The notes beneath the pieces are model-generated. The model searched no databases, had not been told where the DNA came from, and was given only the letters and a program-made list of their open reading frames with translations. Positions 1 to 7,866 of a DNA stretch of 64,000 nucleotides are shown here, one piece after another. Position 1 is the first letter of the stretch. Each line of letters opens with the position of its first letter. The stretch is from Pontivivens sp032464575. Lineage in GTDB: Bacteria > Pseudomonadota > Alphaproteobacteria > Rhodobacterales > Rhodobacteraceae. The translations under genes and the position numbers were made by a program. Where the stretch lies: the NCBI GenBank assembly GCA_032464575.1, contig JAWDKM010000007.1, forward strand, positions 248,001 to 312,000. The letters are read 5' to 3'.

Positions 1-88
1 GCCTAAGTCGAGCAGCCTTGTTGTGCTTTGAAAGAGCCCGCTCTTTCTGTCGCTCTATACGAGCTTCTCGCTTACTCTGCCGGCTCAA
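1..88 (-). CDS. Possible partial ORF running off the window start
   Basis: An open frame of 29 codons runs to the window edge downstream of the SocA-like gene. It overlaps that gene's 3' end in another frame, from a TTG at 88. The readable peptide is very basic and charged, of coiled-coil type (KREARIERQKER and onward). There is no clear ribosome binding site and no ATG. Panacea antitoxins usually have a partner toxin next to them, so this could be its start. It could equally be a chance open frame, because only 88 bases are visible. Confidence 0.2.
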   Translation of the reverse strand, partial: MSRQSKREARIERQKERALSKHNKAARLR

Positions 89-497
89 TGCTAGAGTAGT
101 ATTCGACGAGCGCCGCCGGCAGGATCTCCGTATTCTGGCCGACTTTGTAGGCCTGCTTCCAAGGATCCTCCATGTGGGTCAAATCGCTGAGCCACTGCGC
201 GTCTTTATCACCATAAAAATCTAGCACCAGATCGACTGTCTCTTTCTGGCCATCGGTCAGGTTCGCACTGTTACCGCCGCTGACTTTGTCAATTCGAAAC
301 CGTCCGCGGGTCTCATTCCACAGCTCCCGAACGACGGGGCCGTTCTTCCAAGCCTCAATGGGTTGCTCAAAAATGACATCATCATTCCAGACGGTTGACC
401 ACGCCTGAGAATAGTAGATGAGCTTTTGCAGCTTCATCGTCGTCATCGGGCCACGTCTTTCGAGGATGTAGGCCGCAACGTCAAACACTGTCGCCAT
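72..497 (-). CDS. Panacea/SocA-domain antitoxin-like protein
   Basis: This 141-residue protein looks like the Panacea (DUF4065, SocA-like) family. Early on it has the family pattern TTMKLQKLIYYSQAW, followed by PIEAWKNGPVV and an acidic C-terminal helical part. Panacea proteins act as antitoxins for varied toxins, and SocA of Caulobacter is a proteolytic adaptor for the toxin SocB. The start is well supported by AGGAGG five bases before the ATG. The gene sits in DNA with lower GC than the rest of the window, next to the window edge, so the partner toxin cannot be seen. Family assignment is fairly firm; the toxin partner is unknown. Confidence 0.8.
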   Translation of the reverse strand: MATVFDVAAYILERRGPMTTMKLQKLIYYSQAWSTVWNDDVIFEQPIEAWKNGPVVRELWNETRGRFRIDKVSGGNSANLTDGQKETVDLVLDFYGDKDAQWLSDLTHMEDPWKQAYKVGQNTEILPAALVEYYSSIEPAE

Positions 498-842
498 TTT
501 CGCCTCCTACCTAGCTACATAGACACTCCGTCATCATAGGTGAATCCCTGTTGGCCTCGAAAGTTCCAGCCCGTGCTACGCGTACAACGAGATTTGCCAT
601 CTGCAGTTAGACTGCGCGTTGCACCCCACACTCTAAAAGCTGTGGATCATTACGATAGAGCTACATAGGTAAAGTTCTTATGAATCTGGATCTCCGAACG
701 AAACACTCAGTTGAATAGGGAGTTGGCGTAGCAAACCTTGTACAGCGAGGATAGATGAATGGGGCCTCTGTCCTGCTGAGTAATCCCTAAACCCGAGACT
801 CCCCGCCCCAGCGCCCTACAACACATCACTTGTGAGGTGCGT
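498..842. other. Intergenic region, AT-richer, no gene recognised
   Basis: About 345 bases separate the minus-strand SocA-like gene from the plus-strand DUF4239 gene. The stretch is richer in A/T than the rest and must carry both divergent promoters. I see no convincing ORF, tRNA or terminator. The base composition suggests the SocA-like gene and this spacer were acquired together. Confidence 0.5.
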
Positions 843-1595
843 ATGGTCTTCGTTCTGGCGGTCGTGGCGACGATAACGGTGGTCTGCCTGATCCAGGTGG
901 TCGGGCACCGGTTGCTGCGCCATCGCTTCACGGAGGACAGCCCGGACTTCGCCGCCTCCATCGCGTTTCGCATCGCGGCCCTCCACGGTCTGATCGTCGC
1001 CCTCATCTTCGCGCAGGAGATGTTCGAGTATCAGCAGCTCGAAATCGGCCTCGTCCGCGAGGCGACCGCCATCGGGGACCTGCATTACGACATCGCCCGC
1101 TATGGCGGCGCGGATGTGGAGGCCGTACGCAGCGCCCTTCTCGACTACACCCGCATCGCGATGGGTCCCGAATGGGTGGCGCTCAGCGAGGACGCGACCC
1201 TCCTCGGCGCCGCCTGGCATGAGCGGGAGGCGGTCTACGAGATCGTCCTCAACCTCGAACCCGAGACCGCAAGGCAGGAGACGCTGCGCACCCACATGAT
1301 CGCCGATCTCCAGCTCATCGCCGAGCTGCGGGAGGTGCGCGAGGGCATCGCGCTCACCGGCTTTACCGGCCTCTTCTGGCTGGCTGCGACGGCGGGGATC
1401 GTGCTGACCACGCTCTGCCTCGTCTGCTACACGCCGGGGGTCATGAACCTGATGCTGCTTTCGATCTTCGGCGGGTTCAACGGGCTGGTGCTGGCACTCG
1501 TCTACGGCCTCTCCAACCCCTTCGCCGCACCCGGCGCGCTGGAGCCCGTCGCCTTCGTGCGGGTGCTGGAGGCGGATTTGCTTGCAGCGGACTGA
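843..1595 (+). CDS. DUF4239 (bestrophin-like) membrane protein
   Basis: This protein of 250 residues has an N-terminal membrane segment, a second hydrophobic stretch around residues 45-60, a soluble acidic middle and two C-terminal membrane segments at about 175-195 and 200-220. The layout and the motifs around FRIAALHGLIVALIFAQEM fit the DUF4239/bestrophin-like family. The function of this family is unknown; an ion-channel role is only suggested by the distant bestrophin resemblance. I chose the ATG at 843 because GAGG lies five bases upstream. An in-frame GTG at 837 overlaps that site and would add two residues. Confidence 0.7.
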   Translation: MVFVLAVVATITVVCLIQVVGHRLLRHRFTEDSPDFAASIAFRIAALHGLIVALIFAQEMFEYQQLEIGLVREATAIGDLHYDIARYGGADVEAVRSALLDYTRIAMGPEWVALSEDATLLGAAWHEREAVYEIVLNLEPETARQETLRTHMIADLQLIAELREVREGIALTGFTGLFWLAATAGIVLTTLCLVCYTPGVMNLMLLSIFGGFNGLVLALVYGLSNPFAAPGALEPVAFVRVLEADLLAAD

Positions 1596-1655
1596 TGTCC
1601 CGGGCCAGGCTGATCGGGACGGTGGGATCGATTTCGACACAGCAGGAGCATTTCG

Positions 1656-2039
1656 ATGACCCGTACCTTTCTTCTTGCCGCCGCGACGCTTGTCGCAGGC
1701 TGCGAGCTGCCTCCGCCTTCCGAGACCATGATCTCGCCCAGCGCCAACGTCTCCACCGCCTACCGGCAGGGCTTCGACGACGGCTGCCATTCCGGGCGTC
1801 AGGCCGCAGGCGATCTATTCGAACAGTTCCGCAAGGATCAGCCGCGGTTCGACACCGACCGCGACTACGCCCAGGGCTGGTCCGACGCCTTCCGCCAGTG
1901 CGAGACGCAAACCGAGGCGCAGCAGCGCGCGATCCGCTCCGCCGCAGCCATCAACGCGATCCAGTCGAGCAACGACAACCGCTTCGACAACGTGCTCGAC
2001 GGCATCGACACCTCTGGGCTGGAGAGCCTCGGCCGCTGA
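1656..2039 (+). CDS. Small lipoprotein of unknown function
   Basis: The 127-residue product begins with a lipoprotein signal: a short basic start, a hydrophobic core and the lipobox LVAGC with the acceptor cysteine at residue 16. The mature part is polar and helical, with a tandem-like pattern (YRQGFDDGCHSGRQ and later YAQGWSDAFRQCE) and two further cysteines in that pattern that could pair. AGGAG stands in good position before the ATG. It follows the DUF4239 gene by 60 bases in the same direction and ends three bases from the convergent paaE stop. No family recognised. Confidence 0.75.
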   Translation: MTRTFLLAAATLVAGCELPPPSETMISPSANVSTAYRQGFDDGCHSGRQAAGDLFEQFRKDQPRFDTDRDYAQGWSDAFRQCETQTEAQQRAIRSAAAINAIQSSNDNRFDNVLDGIDTSGLESLGR

Positions 2040-2042
2040 GCC

Positions 2043-3065
2043 TCAGCTCGCGTCGAAGTCGAGCACCAGCGGCCCGTCCTTCACCCGCGCCTGGCACGCG
2101 AGGGTGAAGCCCGCCTCCAGCTCCCACGGTTCCAGCGAGTAGTTGGCGTCCATCTCCGCCCTGCCCTCGACCACCTTGGCGCGGCAGGTGCAGCACATGC
2201 CGCCCGCGCAGGAATAGGGCAGCTCCAGGCCGGCGCGGCTCGCGGCCTCCAGCACCGTCTCGCTGTCGCCCTTCGCAGAAAACCGCCGCCGCGTGCCGTC
2301 GAGCATCACCTCCACCGGAACGCCCTCGGTCGTCGTCGGCTTGCGGGTCTTCGGCAGCACGAAACCGCCTTCGGGCGTGAAGAGCTCGTGGTGGATGCGT
2401 TCCCGCGGCACGCCGAGCTCGGCTAGCGCGCCCTCCACCGACTTGATCATCCCGCCGGGGCCGCAGAGGTAGACCTCCGCCTCCCTCTCGATCAGGCCCC
2501 GCTCCGCCAGCAGCCGCACCTTTTCCCCATCGATCCGCCCGTTGGCGAGGTCGATCTCCTGCGGCTCCCGGCTCAGCACGTGGATCACCGACAGCCGCCC
2601 GAGGAAGCGGTCCTTCAGCGCGTCCAGCTCCTCGCGGAACATGATGTGGGTGAGATCCCGGTTGCCGTAGACCAGCGTGACCTCGCCGGTGGACGTACCC
2701 TCCAGCAACGCCTTCGCGATCGACATCATCGGCGTGATGCCGGAGCCGGCGGCGATCAGCAGCACCTTGGCGCCTTCCTGCGCGGCACAGGTGAAGCGGC
2801 CCTGCGGCGGCATCACCTCGATCTCCGCGCCCTCGGCAAGCTCCCGCAGGATCCCGTCGGAGAACGCGCCATCCTCCACCCGCCGGATGCCCACCGACAG
2901 CGGCTCGCCCGGCCCCGAGCAGATCGAGTAGGAGCGACGCACGTCGCCCCGCTTCAGCGTCAGGTACTGCCCCGGCACGAAGTCGAAGCTCCGGTCGAAG
3001 GTCAGCACGGTCGCATCGGGCGTCAGCTCGCGGCGGGCGGCGATTTTCAGGATCTCGAAGGCCAT
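2043..3065 (-). CDS. paaE: Phenylacetyl-CoA epoxidase reductase subunit PaaE
   Basis: PaaE passes electrons from NADPH to the PaaABCD di-iron epoxidase, which converts phenylacetyl-CoA to ring-1,2-epoxyphenylacetyl-CoA in the cytoplasm. The 340-residue protein has the expected order. An FAD-binding barrel comes first (RSYSICSGP), then the NADP-binding domain with GSGITPMMSI, then a C-terminal plant-type 2Fe-2S ferredoxin domain with the cysteine cluster CAGGMCCTC and a last cysteine near the end (FTLACQ). Its ATG overlaps the paaD stop as TGATG, so translation is probably coupled. It is the last gene of the minus-strand paa operon. Confidence 0.96.
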   Translation of the reverse strand: MAFEILKIAARRELTPDATVLTFDRSFDFVPGQYLTLKRGDVRRSYSICSGPGEPLSVGIRRVEDGAFSDGILRELAEGAEIEVMPPQGRFTCAAQEGAKVLLIAAGSGITPMMSIAKALLEGTSTGEVTLVYGNRDLTHIMFREELDALKDRFLGRLSVIHVLSREPQEIDLANGRIDGEKVRLLAERGLIEREAEVYLCGPGGMIKSVEGALAELGVPRERIHHELFTPEGGFVLPKTRKPTTTEGVPVEVMLDGTRRRFSAKGDSETVLEAASRAGLELPYSCAGGMCCTCRAKVVEGRAEMDANYSLEPWELEAGFTLACQARVKDGPLVLDFDAS

Positions 3066-3553
3066 CAGATGCACTTGAAGTAGTCGAAGGGCTCGGCGCA
3101 GGACTTGCAGCGATAAAGCGCCTTGCACGCCGTCGAGCCGAATTCGGAGATGCGTTCGGTCTGCGTGGAGCCACAGCGCGGGCAGGCGACCACCGTCTCG
3201 CCGAACAGCGCACGGACGGAGTTCGACGCCTTCACGGGCGGCGCGATGCCGTAGGCGCGCAGCTTCTCCCGTCCCTCCTCAGTGATCCAGTCGGTGGTCC
3301 ACGCGGGGCGCGTCACCCGCTCCACCCGCGCTTCGAACCCCGCATCGCGCAGCGCCGCCTCCACTGCCAGCTCGATGGCGAGCACGGCGGGGCAGCCGGA
3401 ATAGGTGGGGGTCACGCAGGCGACGGCCACGCCGTCCTCCATCTCGACCGAGCGCAGGATGCCGAGGTCCTCGACCGTGACGCAGGGCACCTCGGGATCG
3501 GGCACGGCGGCGGCCGCCTCCCAGGCGCGGCGTGTCTCCAGCGCGATCACCAT
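3065..3553 (-). CDS. paaD: Phenylacetyl-CoA epoxidase subunit PaaD
   Basis: This 162-residue protein carries an N-terminal MIP18/DUF59-type domain (VPDPEVPCVTVEDLGILR, then PTYSGCPA) and a C-terminal zinc-ribbon-like part with cysteine pairs CPRC and CKSC. PaaD is thought to help mature the iron centres of the epoxidase rather than catalyse. The open frame extends further upstream, but the ATG at 3553 gives the normal family length and overlaps the end of paaC by seven bases. The stop overlaps the paaE start (TGATG). Confidence 0.95.
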   Translation of the reverse strand: MVIALETRRAWEAAAAVPDPEVPCVTVEDLGILRSVEMEDGVAVACVTPTYSGCPAVLAIELAVEAALRDAGFEARVERVTRPAWTTDWITEEGREKLRAYGIAPPVKASNSVRALFGETVVACPRCGSTQTERISEFGSTACKALYRCKSCAEPFDYFKCI

Positions 3554-4266
3554 GTCGCCCCCGGATAGGCGCGCTGCATGTACTGAAGCTCGGCGAGCAG
3601 GTGGCCCAGTACCTCGCCATGCCGCCCGGCCCGCCCGCCGGTCTGCGGGTAGGGCACCTCGGGCAGTTCCAGCTTCGCCTCGTGAAAGACATGGGCGATC
3701 GTCGCATCCCACTCGCCCCGCATCTCCGCAGGATCGGGCAGGCCGGGCGTGTCGTCGGGCTCGAAGAGTTCGGGGGTGTAGCGCATCAATTCCGCCACAG
3801 CCTCAGCCATGCGCGCCGCACTCTCCTCCGTCCCGTCGCCAAGGCGGATCACCCACTCGCCCGCATGGCGGATGTGGTAGCGCGCCTCCTTCACTGCCTT
3901 GCCGGCGATGCCCGCGACGGTCTCGTCCTCGCTCTCCTGCGCCGCATGCCAGTAGGGCGCCATGAAGGCGGAGAAATAGAGCTGCCGCAGCACCACATGG
4001 GCGAAATCCTGATTGGGCCGCTCCACCAGCAGGCAATGCCGATAGGCCCGCTCGGGGCGCAGATAGGCAAGGTCGTCCTCCGACCGCCCCTTCCCCTCGA
4101 CGATCCCCGCATGTTCATAGAGCGCCCGCGCCTGCCCGATGAGGTCGAGTGCGATATTGGGCAGCGCCAGCTCCTCCTCCAGCGTCGGGGCATGGCCGGT
4201 CAGCTCCGACAGCCGGTGGCCGAGGATCAGGTGGTCGTCTGCGATCTCGAGCAATCGGTCGAACAT
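3547..4266 (-). CDS. paaC: Phenylacetyl-CoA epoxidase structural subunit PaaC
   Basis: PaaC is the non-catalytic ferritin-like partner of PaaA in the 1,2-phenylacetyl-CoA epoxidase. The 239-residue protein is all-helical. It has the family signatures DHLILGHRLSELTGHAP, ALDLIGQARALYEHAG and EARYHIRHAGEWVIRLGDGT. The ATG at 4266 overlaps the paaB stop as TGATG, which decides it over the GTG one codon earlier. It overlaps paaD by seven bases, so the B-C-D-E stretch is translationally coupled. Confidence 0.96.
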   Translation of the reverse strand: MFDRLLEIADDHLILGHRLSELTGHAPTLEEELALPNIALDLIGQARALYEHAGIVEGKGRSEDDLAYLRPERAYRHCLLVERPNQDFAHVVLRQLYFSAFMAPYWHAAQESEDETVAGIAGKAVKEARYHIRHAGEWVIRLGDGTEESAARMAEAVAELMRYTPELFEPDDTPGLPDPAEMRGEWDATIAHVFHEAKLELPEVPYPQTGGRAGRHGEVLGHLLAELQYMQRAYPGATW

Positions 4267-4550
4267 CACATATGCCCCACGTCGTCGGGAATGTCGTAGA
4301 AGGTCGGGTGGCGATACACCTTCCCTTCCGCCGGGTCGAAATTCTCGTCCGCCGCTGCCGGATCCGACGCACTGATCGCCGAGGACGGCACCACCCAGAT
4401 CGACGTCCCCTCGCCGCGCCGCGTGTAGACGTCCCGCGCCGCGTTCAGCGCCATGGTCGCATCGGCCGCGTGGAGCGAGCCCACATGCTTGTGGCTCAGC
4501 CCGTTGCGGGGCCGGATAAAGACTTCCCAGAGCGGCGTGGCTTCGGTCAT
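4266..4550 (-). CDS. paaB: Phenylacetyl-CoA epoxidase subunit PaaB
   Basis: A 94-residue protein of normal PaaB length, with the family core PLWEVFIRPRNGLSHKHVGS and AARDVYTRRGEG. PaaB bridges the PaaAC heterodimers of the epoxidase. It is followed directly by paaC with an overlapping stop/start. It is separated from paaA by 149 bases that hold a large inverted repeat, unlike the tight spacing of the other subunits. Confidence 0.96.
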   Translation of the reverse strand: MTEATPLWEVFIRPRNGLSHKHVGSLHAADATMALNAARDVYTRRGEGTSIWVVPSSAISASDPAAADENFDPAEGKVYRHPTFYDIPDDVGHM

Positions 4551-4592
4551 CTCGCGTCGTCCTTCAGGATGCGGTTTCGTGCTGCCTTACTT

Positions 4593-4696
4593 CGCCTCCG
4601 GCGAAGACGTCAGACGAGGATATTTCTGTTCAAGGTGGAGAGGCTTAAGCTCACCGCCTCCTTTCCACCTTGATCCAAATATCCCCGCCGGAGGCG
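4593..4696. repeat. Inverted repeat between paaA and paaB
   Basis: Two copies of one unit face each other in the paaA-paaB spacer. The outer arms are an exact 11-bp inverted pair (CGCCTCCGGCG at 4593-4603 and its complement at 4686-4696). Inside, GAGGATATTT and TCAAGGTGGA at 4616-4643 match their counterparts at about 4662-4684 with few changes. The RNA could fold into a long hairpin downstream of paaA. This may be a transcription attenuator or mRNA-stability element that separates the catalytic subunit gene from the rest, or a dispersed repeat of Rhodobacterales genomes. Confidence 0.7.
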
Positions 4697-4699
4697 CCC

Positions 4700-5683
4700 T
4701 CACTCGGCCGCGAGCGCCGCCGGCTGGCGTTTCGCGGCATGGGCGCGGGCGGCCTCGCGGACCCAGGCGCCGTCGTCCCAGGCCTTCCGCCGCGCGCGGA
4801 TGCGGTCGCGGTTCATCGGGCCTTCGCCCTTGAGCACCCGCTTGAACTCGCTCCAGTCGATGGGCCCGTGATCGTAGCCGCCCTTCGCCTCGTTCCACTT
4901 CAGGTCCGGGTCGGGAACGGTGAGACCGATCTTCTCCGCCTGCGGCACGGTGGCGTCGATGAACTTCTGGCGCAGCTCGTCATTGGTGAAGCGCTTGATC
5001 TTCCACTTCATAGACTGGTCGGAGTTCACGCTGTCCTTGTCCGACGGCCCGAACATCATCAGCGAGGGCCACCACCAGCGGTTCAGCGCATCCTGCGCCA
5101 TCTCCCGCTGGTCCTCGGTGCCCTGAGCGAGCGTCATCATGATCTCGTAGCCCTGCCGTTGGTGGAAGCTCTCCTCCTTGCAGACGCGGATCATCGCGCG
5201 GGCGTAAGGACCGTAGGAGCAGCGGCAGAGCGGGATCTGGTTCATGATCGCCGCCCCGTCCACCAGCCAGCCGATGGCGCCGATATCGGCCCAGGTCTGG
5301 GTCGGATAGTTGAAGATGGAGGAGTACTTCGCCCTGCCGTCCAGCAATTGCTCGGTCATCTCCTCCCGGCTCACGCCCAGCGTCTCGGCCGCGGCATAGA
5401 GATAGAGCCCGTGCCCGCCCTCATCCTGCACCTTGGCGAGCAGCGCCACTTTGCGCCGGAGCGAAGGCGCGCGGGTGATCCAGTTGCCCTCGGGCAGCAT
5501 GCCGACGATCTCCGAATGGGCGTGCTGGCCGATCTGGCGGACGAGCGTGCGTCGATAGCCCTCGGGCATCGGATCGTTGGGCTCGATCTTCTCCTCCGCG
5601 TCGATGCGCGCCTGGAAGGCGGCGAGGAACGCGTCGGTTTCCTCGGTCTTGCCGTCCGCTCCGATCAGGCCCTGGGCATACAT
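4700..5683 (-). CDS. paaA: Phenylacetyl-CoA epoxidase catalytic subunit PaaA
   Basis: PaaA carries the di-iron centre that epoxidises the aromatic ring of phenylacetyl-CoA. The 327-residue protein has the usual length and shows EXXH-type iron-ligand helices (QDEGGHGLYLY and KEESFHQRQG), with typical family blocks FNYPTQTWADIGAIGWLVDG and WWWPSLMMFGP. GGAGGAG lies seven bases before the ATG. Upstream there is a 67-base promoter segment with a paired TGTTACA-type operator. It is the first gene of the A-B-C-D-E run and lies directly downstream of paaX. Confidence 0.97.
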   Translation of the reverse strand: MYAQGLIGADGKTEETDAFLAAFQARIDAEEKIEPNDPMPEGYRRTLVRQIGQHAHSEIVGMLPEGNWITRAPSLRRKVALLAKVQDEGGHGLYLYAAAETLGVSREEMTEQLLDGRAKYSSIFNYPTQTWADIGAIGWLVDGAAIMNQIPLCRCSYGPYARAMIRVCKEESFHQRQGYEIMMTLAQGTEDQREMAQDALNRWWWPSLMMFGPSDKDSVNSDQSMKWKIKRFTNDELRQKFIDATVPQAEKIGLTVPDPDLKWNEAKGGYDHGPIDWSEFKRVLKGEGPMNRDRIRARRKAWDDGAWVREAARAHAAKRQPAALAAE

Positions 5684-5709
5684 GCGCGCACTCCTCCGCT
5701 GCTTGGATA

Positions 5710-5753
5710 ATATGTTACAGCTTTCGCGCTGATTTTCAATTCCTGTAACATAT
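5710..5753. promoter_or_regulatory. Inverted operator pair upstream of paaA
   Basis: ATATGTTACAG at 5710-5720 is repeated exactly in inverted orientation at 5743-5753, 22 bases apart. The second arm touches the paaX stop codon. A related site (TCTGTTACAGA, 8284-8294) lies in the paaI-paaZ divergent region. Placement at both paa promoter regions suggests binding by the pathway repressor PaaX relieved by phenylacetyl-CoA. The motif identity is inferred from position and repetition, not from a known consensus. Confidence 0.65.
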
Positions 5754-6586
5754 CAAAATCGCCGCACCGGGCCGGAGGCCATCGGCAGCCCGACGCTATT
5801 CAGCCACGCCTCGCTCGGCTCCCACAGCTTCCAGTAGAGCTCCCGCACCGCATGTCGCGCGCGATTGCCGGGCCAACCGGCGGGTTGCAGGTCGGAGGGC
5901 AGGTCGGGCGCGTGCCGCAGCACCAGCCGCCGCCAGCGATGGATCAGGAGGAGCCGGCAGGCGACCGCATCCGCCCCCTCGACCTCCACCTCTCGCAGCG
6001 CCAGCAGGTCGTCGAGCAGCGCCTGGTAGGCGGCCGCGATCTCCGGCGGGCCGAGGCGGGCGAGATGCGCGGTCGAGGGCTGGATCGAGCCCATCATCAG
6101 CGAGGCCCCCGGCGGCACCAGCTCGTGCGGCGTCGGATAGGCCGGCGGCCACAGGAAGACATCGTCGGCGAGCTGGTAGAACCCCGCCTCCCGCAGCGCC
6201 ACGGGATCGGGTGCCGCGCCCATCACCGCGAGCCAGCGCCCGTCGCTGCCGCGCGCGCCCCTCGCGTAGATCCGTGCGGTCGCCGCCTCCACCGCCGCCC
6301 GCTGTTCGGGCGCGAGCCGATAGAAGGAGGCGCGGCCGTCCTTGCGCCGCTCCAGCCAGCCGTCGCGTGCCAGGCGGGAGGCCGCGGTGCGCAGCGCGCC
6401 GCTTTCGACGCCGATCGTGCCCGCGATCTCGTGCAGCACGGCCATCGCCGCCTCGCCGCCGCGATGCTCGACCATGTCGCCGAAGATCGTGACGATCAGC
6501 GACCAGACGCGCAGCTCCTCCGGCCCGCGCAGACGGTCCGCCGCCTTCATCTTTCCCGAAATACGCACTGTCGAGACGCCCGCCAT
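5753..6586 (-). CDS. paaX: Phenylacetate pathway transcriptional repressor PaaX
   Basis: PaaX represses paa promoters and is released by phenylacetyl-CoA. The 277-residue protein shows the family start: a winged-helix domain (LIVTIFGDMVEHRGGE, then ALRTAASRLARDGWLERR and GRASFYRLAPE), followed by a ligand-binding middle and a C-terminal helical domain with HRWRRLVLRHAPDLP. The ATG at 6586 overlaps the paaK stop as TGATG. An in-frame ATG at 6550 gives an equally typical N-terminus and stands directly after a conserved 21-base motif, so the true start is uncertain by 12 codons. Confidence 0.93.
   Translation of the reverse strand: MAGVSTVRISGKMKAADRLRGPEELRVWSLIVTIFGDMVEHRGGEAAMAVLHEIAGTIGVESGALRTAASRLARDGWLERRKDGRASFYRLAPEQRAAVEAATARIYARGARGSDGRWLAVMGAAPDPVALREAGFYQLADDVFLWPPAYPTPHELVPPGASLMMGSIQPSTAHLARLGPPEIAAAYQALLDDLLALREVEVEGADAVACRLLLIHRWRRLVLRHAPDLPSDLQPAGWPGNRARHAVRELYWKLWEPSEAWLNSVGLPMASGPVRRF
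6546..6566. repeat. Dispersed 21-base motif, copy 1
   Basis: TTCATCTTTCCCGAAATACGC here differs in one base from the copy at 16347-16367, which lies beyond a terminator. On the minus strand its ATG is the alternative paaX start at 6550. The motif resembles a common Rhodobacterales intergenic sequence. If it is intergenic here too, paaX begins at 6550 and a short spacer follows paaK. Confidence 0.5.
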
Positions 6587-7866
6587 CAGGAGCGCCGGTC
6601 GAGAATGCGCACGGCCTTGCCCTGCGACCGTGGGACGGAACCCGGCGCGCCGACCCTCACGGCGCAGGTCACGCCGATCCGCTCCTTGATCCGTTCGGCG
6701 AGCACGACGCCCACCGCGTCGTCGGTGCCCTCCACATGTACCACCATCTCGTCCATCCGCCCCTCGCGGCTCAGCTCCACCTGGAAATGCGGGGCGAGAC
6801 CGTCGAGCGCGAGGATCTGCTCCTCGATCTGGGTGGGGAAGACGTTGACGCCGCGCACGATCATCATGTCGTCGGAACGGCCCGTGACCTTCTCCATCCG
6901 CCGCATGGCGCGGGCGGTGCCGGGCAGCAGGCGCGTGAGGTCGCGCGTGCGGTAGCGGATGATCGGGAAGGCCTCCTTGGTGAGCGAGGTGAAGACCAGC
7001 TCGCCAAGCTCGCCGTCGGGTAGGACCTCGCCGGTCTCGGGGTCGACGATCTCGGGGTAGAAGTGATCCTCCCAGATGTGGAGCCCGTCCTTCGTCTCCA
7101 CGCATTCCTGGGCGACACCGGGGCCGATGACCTCGCTGAGCCCGTAGATATCCACCGCATGCATGTCGAAGGCGGCCTCGATCTCCGCCCGCATGGCGTT
7201 GGTCCACGGCTCCGCGCCGAAGATGCCGACATTGAGCGGCGAGGCCGCGGGATCCAGCCCCGCCTCACGATAGCAGTCGAGGATCGACAGCATGTAGGAG
7301 GGTGTGACCATGATCGTGGAGGGCCGGAAATCCTCGATGAGCTGGACCTGCCGGGCCGTCATCCCACCCGAGACGGGGATGACCGTGCAGCCCAGCCGCT
7401 CCGCCCCGTAATGGGCGCCGAGGCCCCCGGTGAAGAGCCCGTAGCCGTAGGAGATGTGCACGATGTCCCCGGCCCGCGTGCCGGCCGCGCGCATCGAGCG
7501 CGCAACCACATCCGCCCATGTCTTCAGGTCGTTGCGGGTATAGCCCACCACCGTGGGCTGCCCCGTCGTGCCGGAGGAGGCATGGACCCGCACCACCTCC
7601 TCCCGCGGGACGGCGAACATGCCGAAGGGGTAGTTGTCGCGCAGGTCCTGTTTCACGGTGAAGGGGAACTTGGCGAGGTCCGCGAGGTCGGTCAGATCCT
7701 CCGGATGCACGCCCGCCGCGTCGAAGGCCGCGCGGTAGTGCGGTACGTTCTCGTAGGCATGGCCCAGCGACCATTGCAGGCGCTTGAGCTGGAGCGCCGC
7801 GATCTCGTCCCGGCTGGCCGTCTCGATCGGGTCGAGGCTGTCGGGATCGGGGGTCAGGTCCTTCAT
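6586..7866 (-). CDS. paaK: Phenylacetate-CoA ligase
   Basis: PaaK activates phenylacetate to phenylacetyl-CoA with ATP and CoA, the first step of the pathway. The 426-residue protein belongs to the adenylate-forming family. It has the phosphate-binding loop SSGTTGQPTVVGYT, the family block HISYGYGLFTGGLGAHYGAE, GIFGAEPWT, DIYGLSEVIGPG, and the hinge-like YRTRDLTRLLPG followed by a PaaK C-terminal domain (RGVNVFPTQIEEQIL). GAGGAGA precedes the ATG at 7866, which overlaps the paaI stop (ATGA). The stop overlaps paaX (TGATG). Confidence 0.97.
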   Translation of the reverse strand: MKDLTPDPDSLDPIETASRDEIAALQLKRLQWSLGHAYENVPHYRAAFDAAGVHPEDLTDLADLAKFPFTVKQDLRDNYPFGMFAVPREEVVRVHASSGTTGQPTVVGYTRNDLKTWADVVARSMRAAGTRAGDIVHISYGYGLFTGGLGAHYGAERLGCTVIPVSGGMTARQVQLIEDFRPSTIMVTPSYMLSILDCYREAGLDPAASPLNVGIFGAEPWTNAMRAEIEAAFDMHAVDIYGLSEVIGPGVAQECVETKDGLHIWEDHFYPEIVDPETGEVLPDGELGELVFTSLTKEAFPIIRYRTRDLTRLLPGTARAMRRMEKVTGRSDDMMIVRGVNVFPTQIEEQILALDGLAPHFQVELSREGRMDEMVVHVEGTDDAVGVVLAERIKERIGVTCAVRVGAPGSVPRSQGKAVRILDRRS

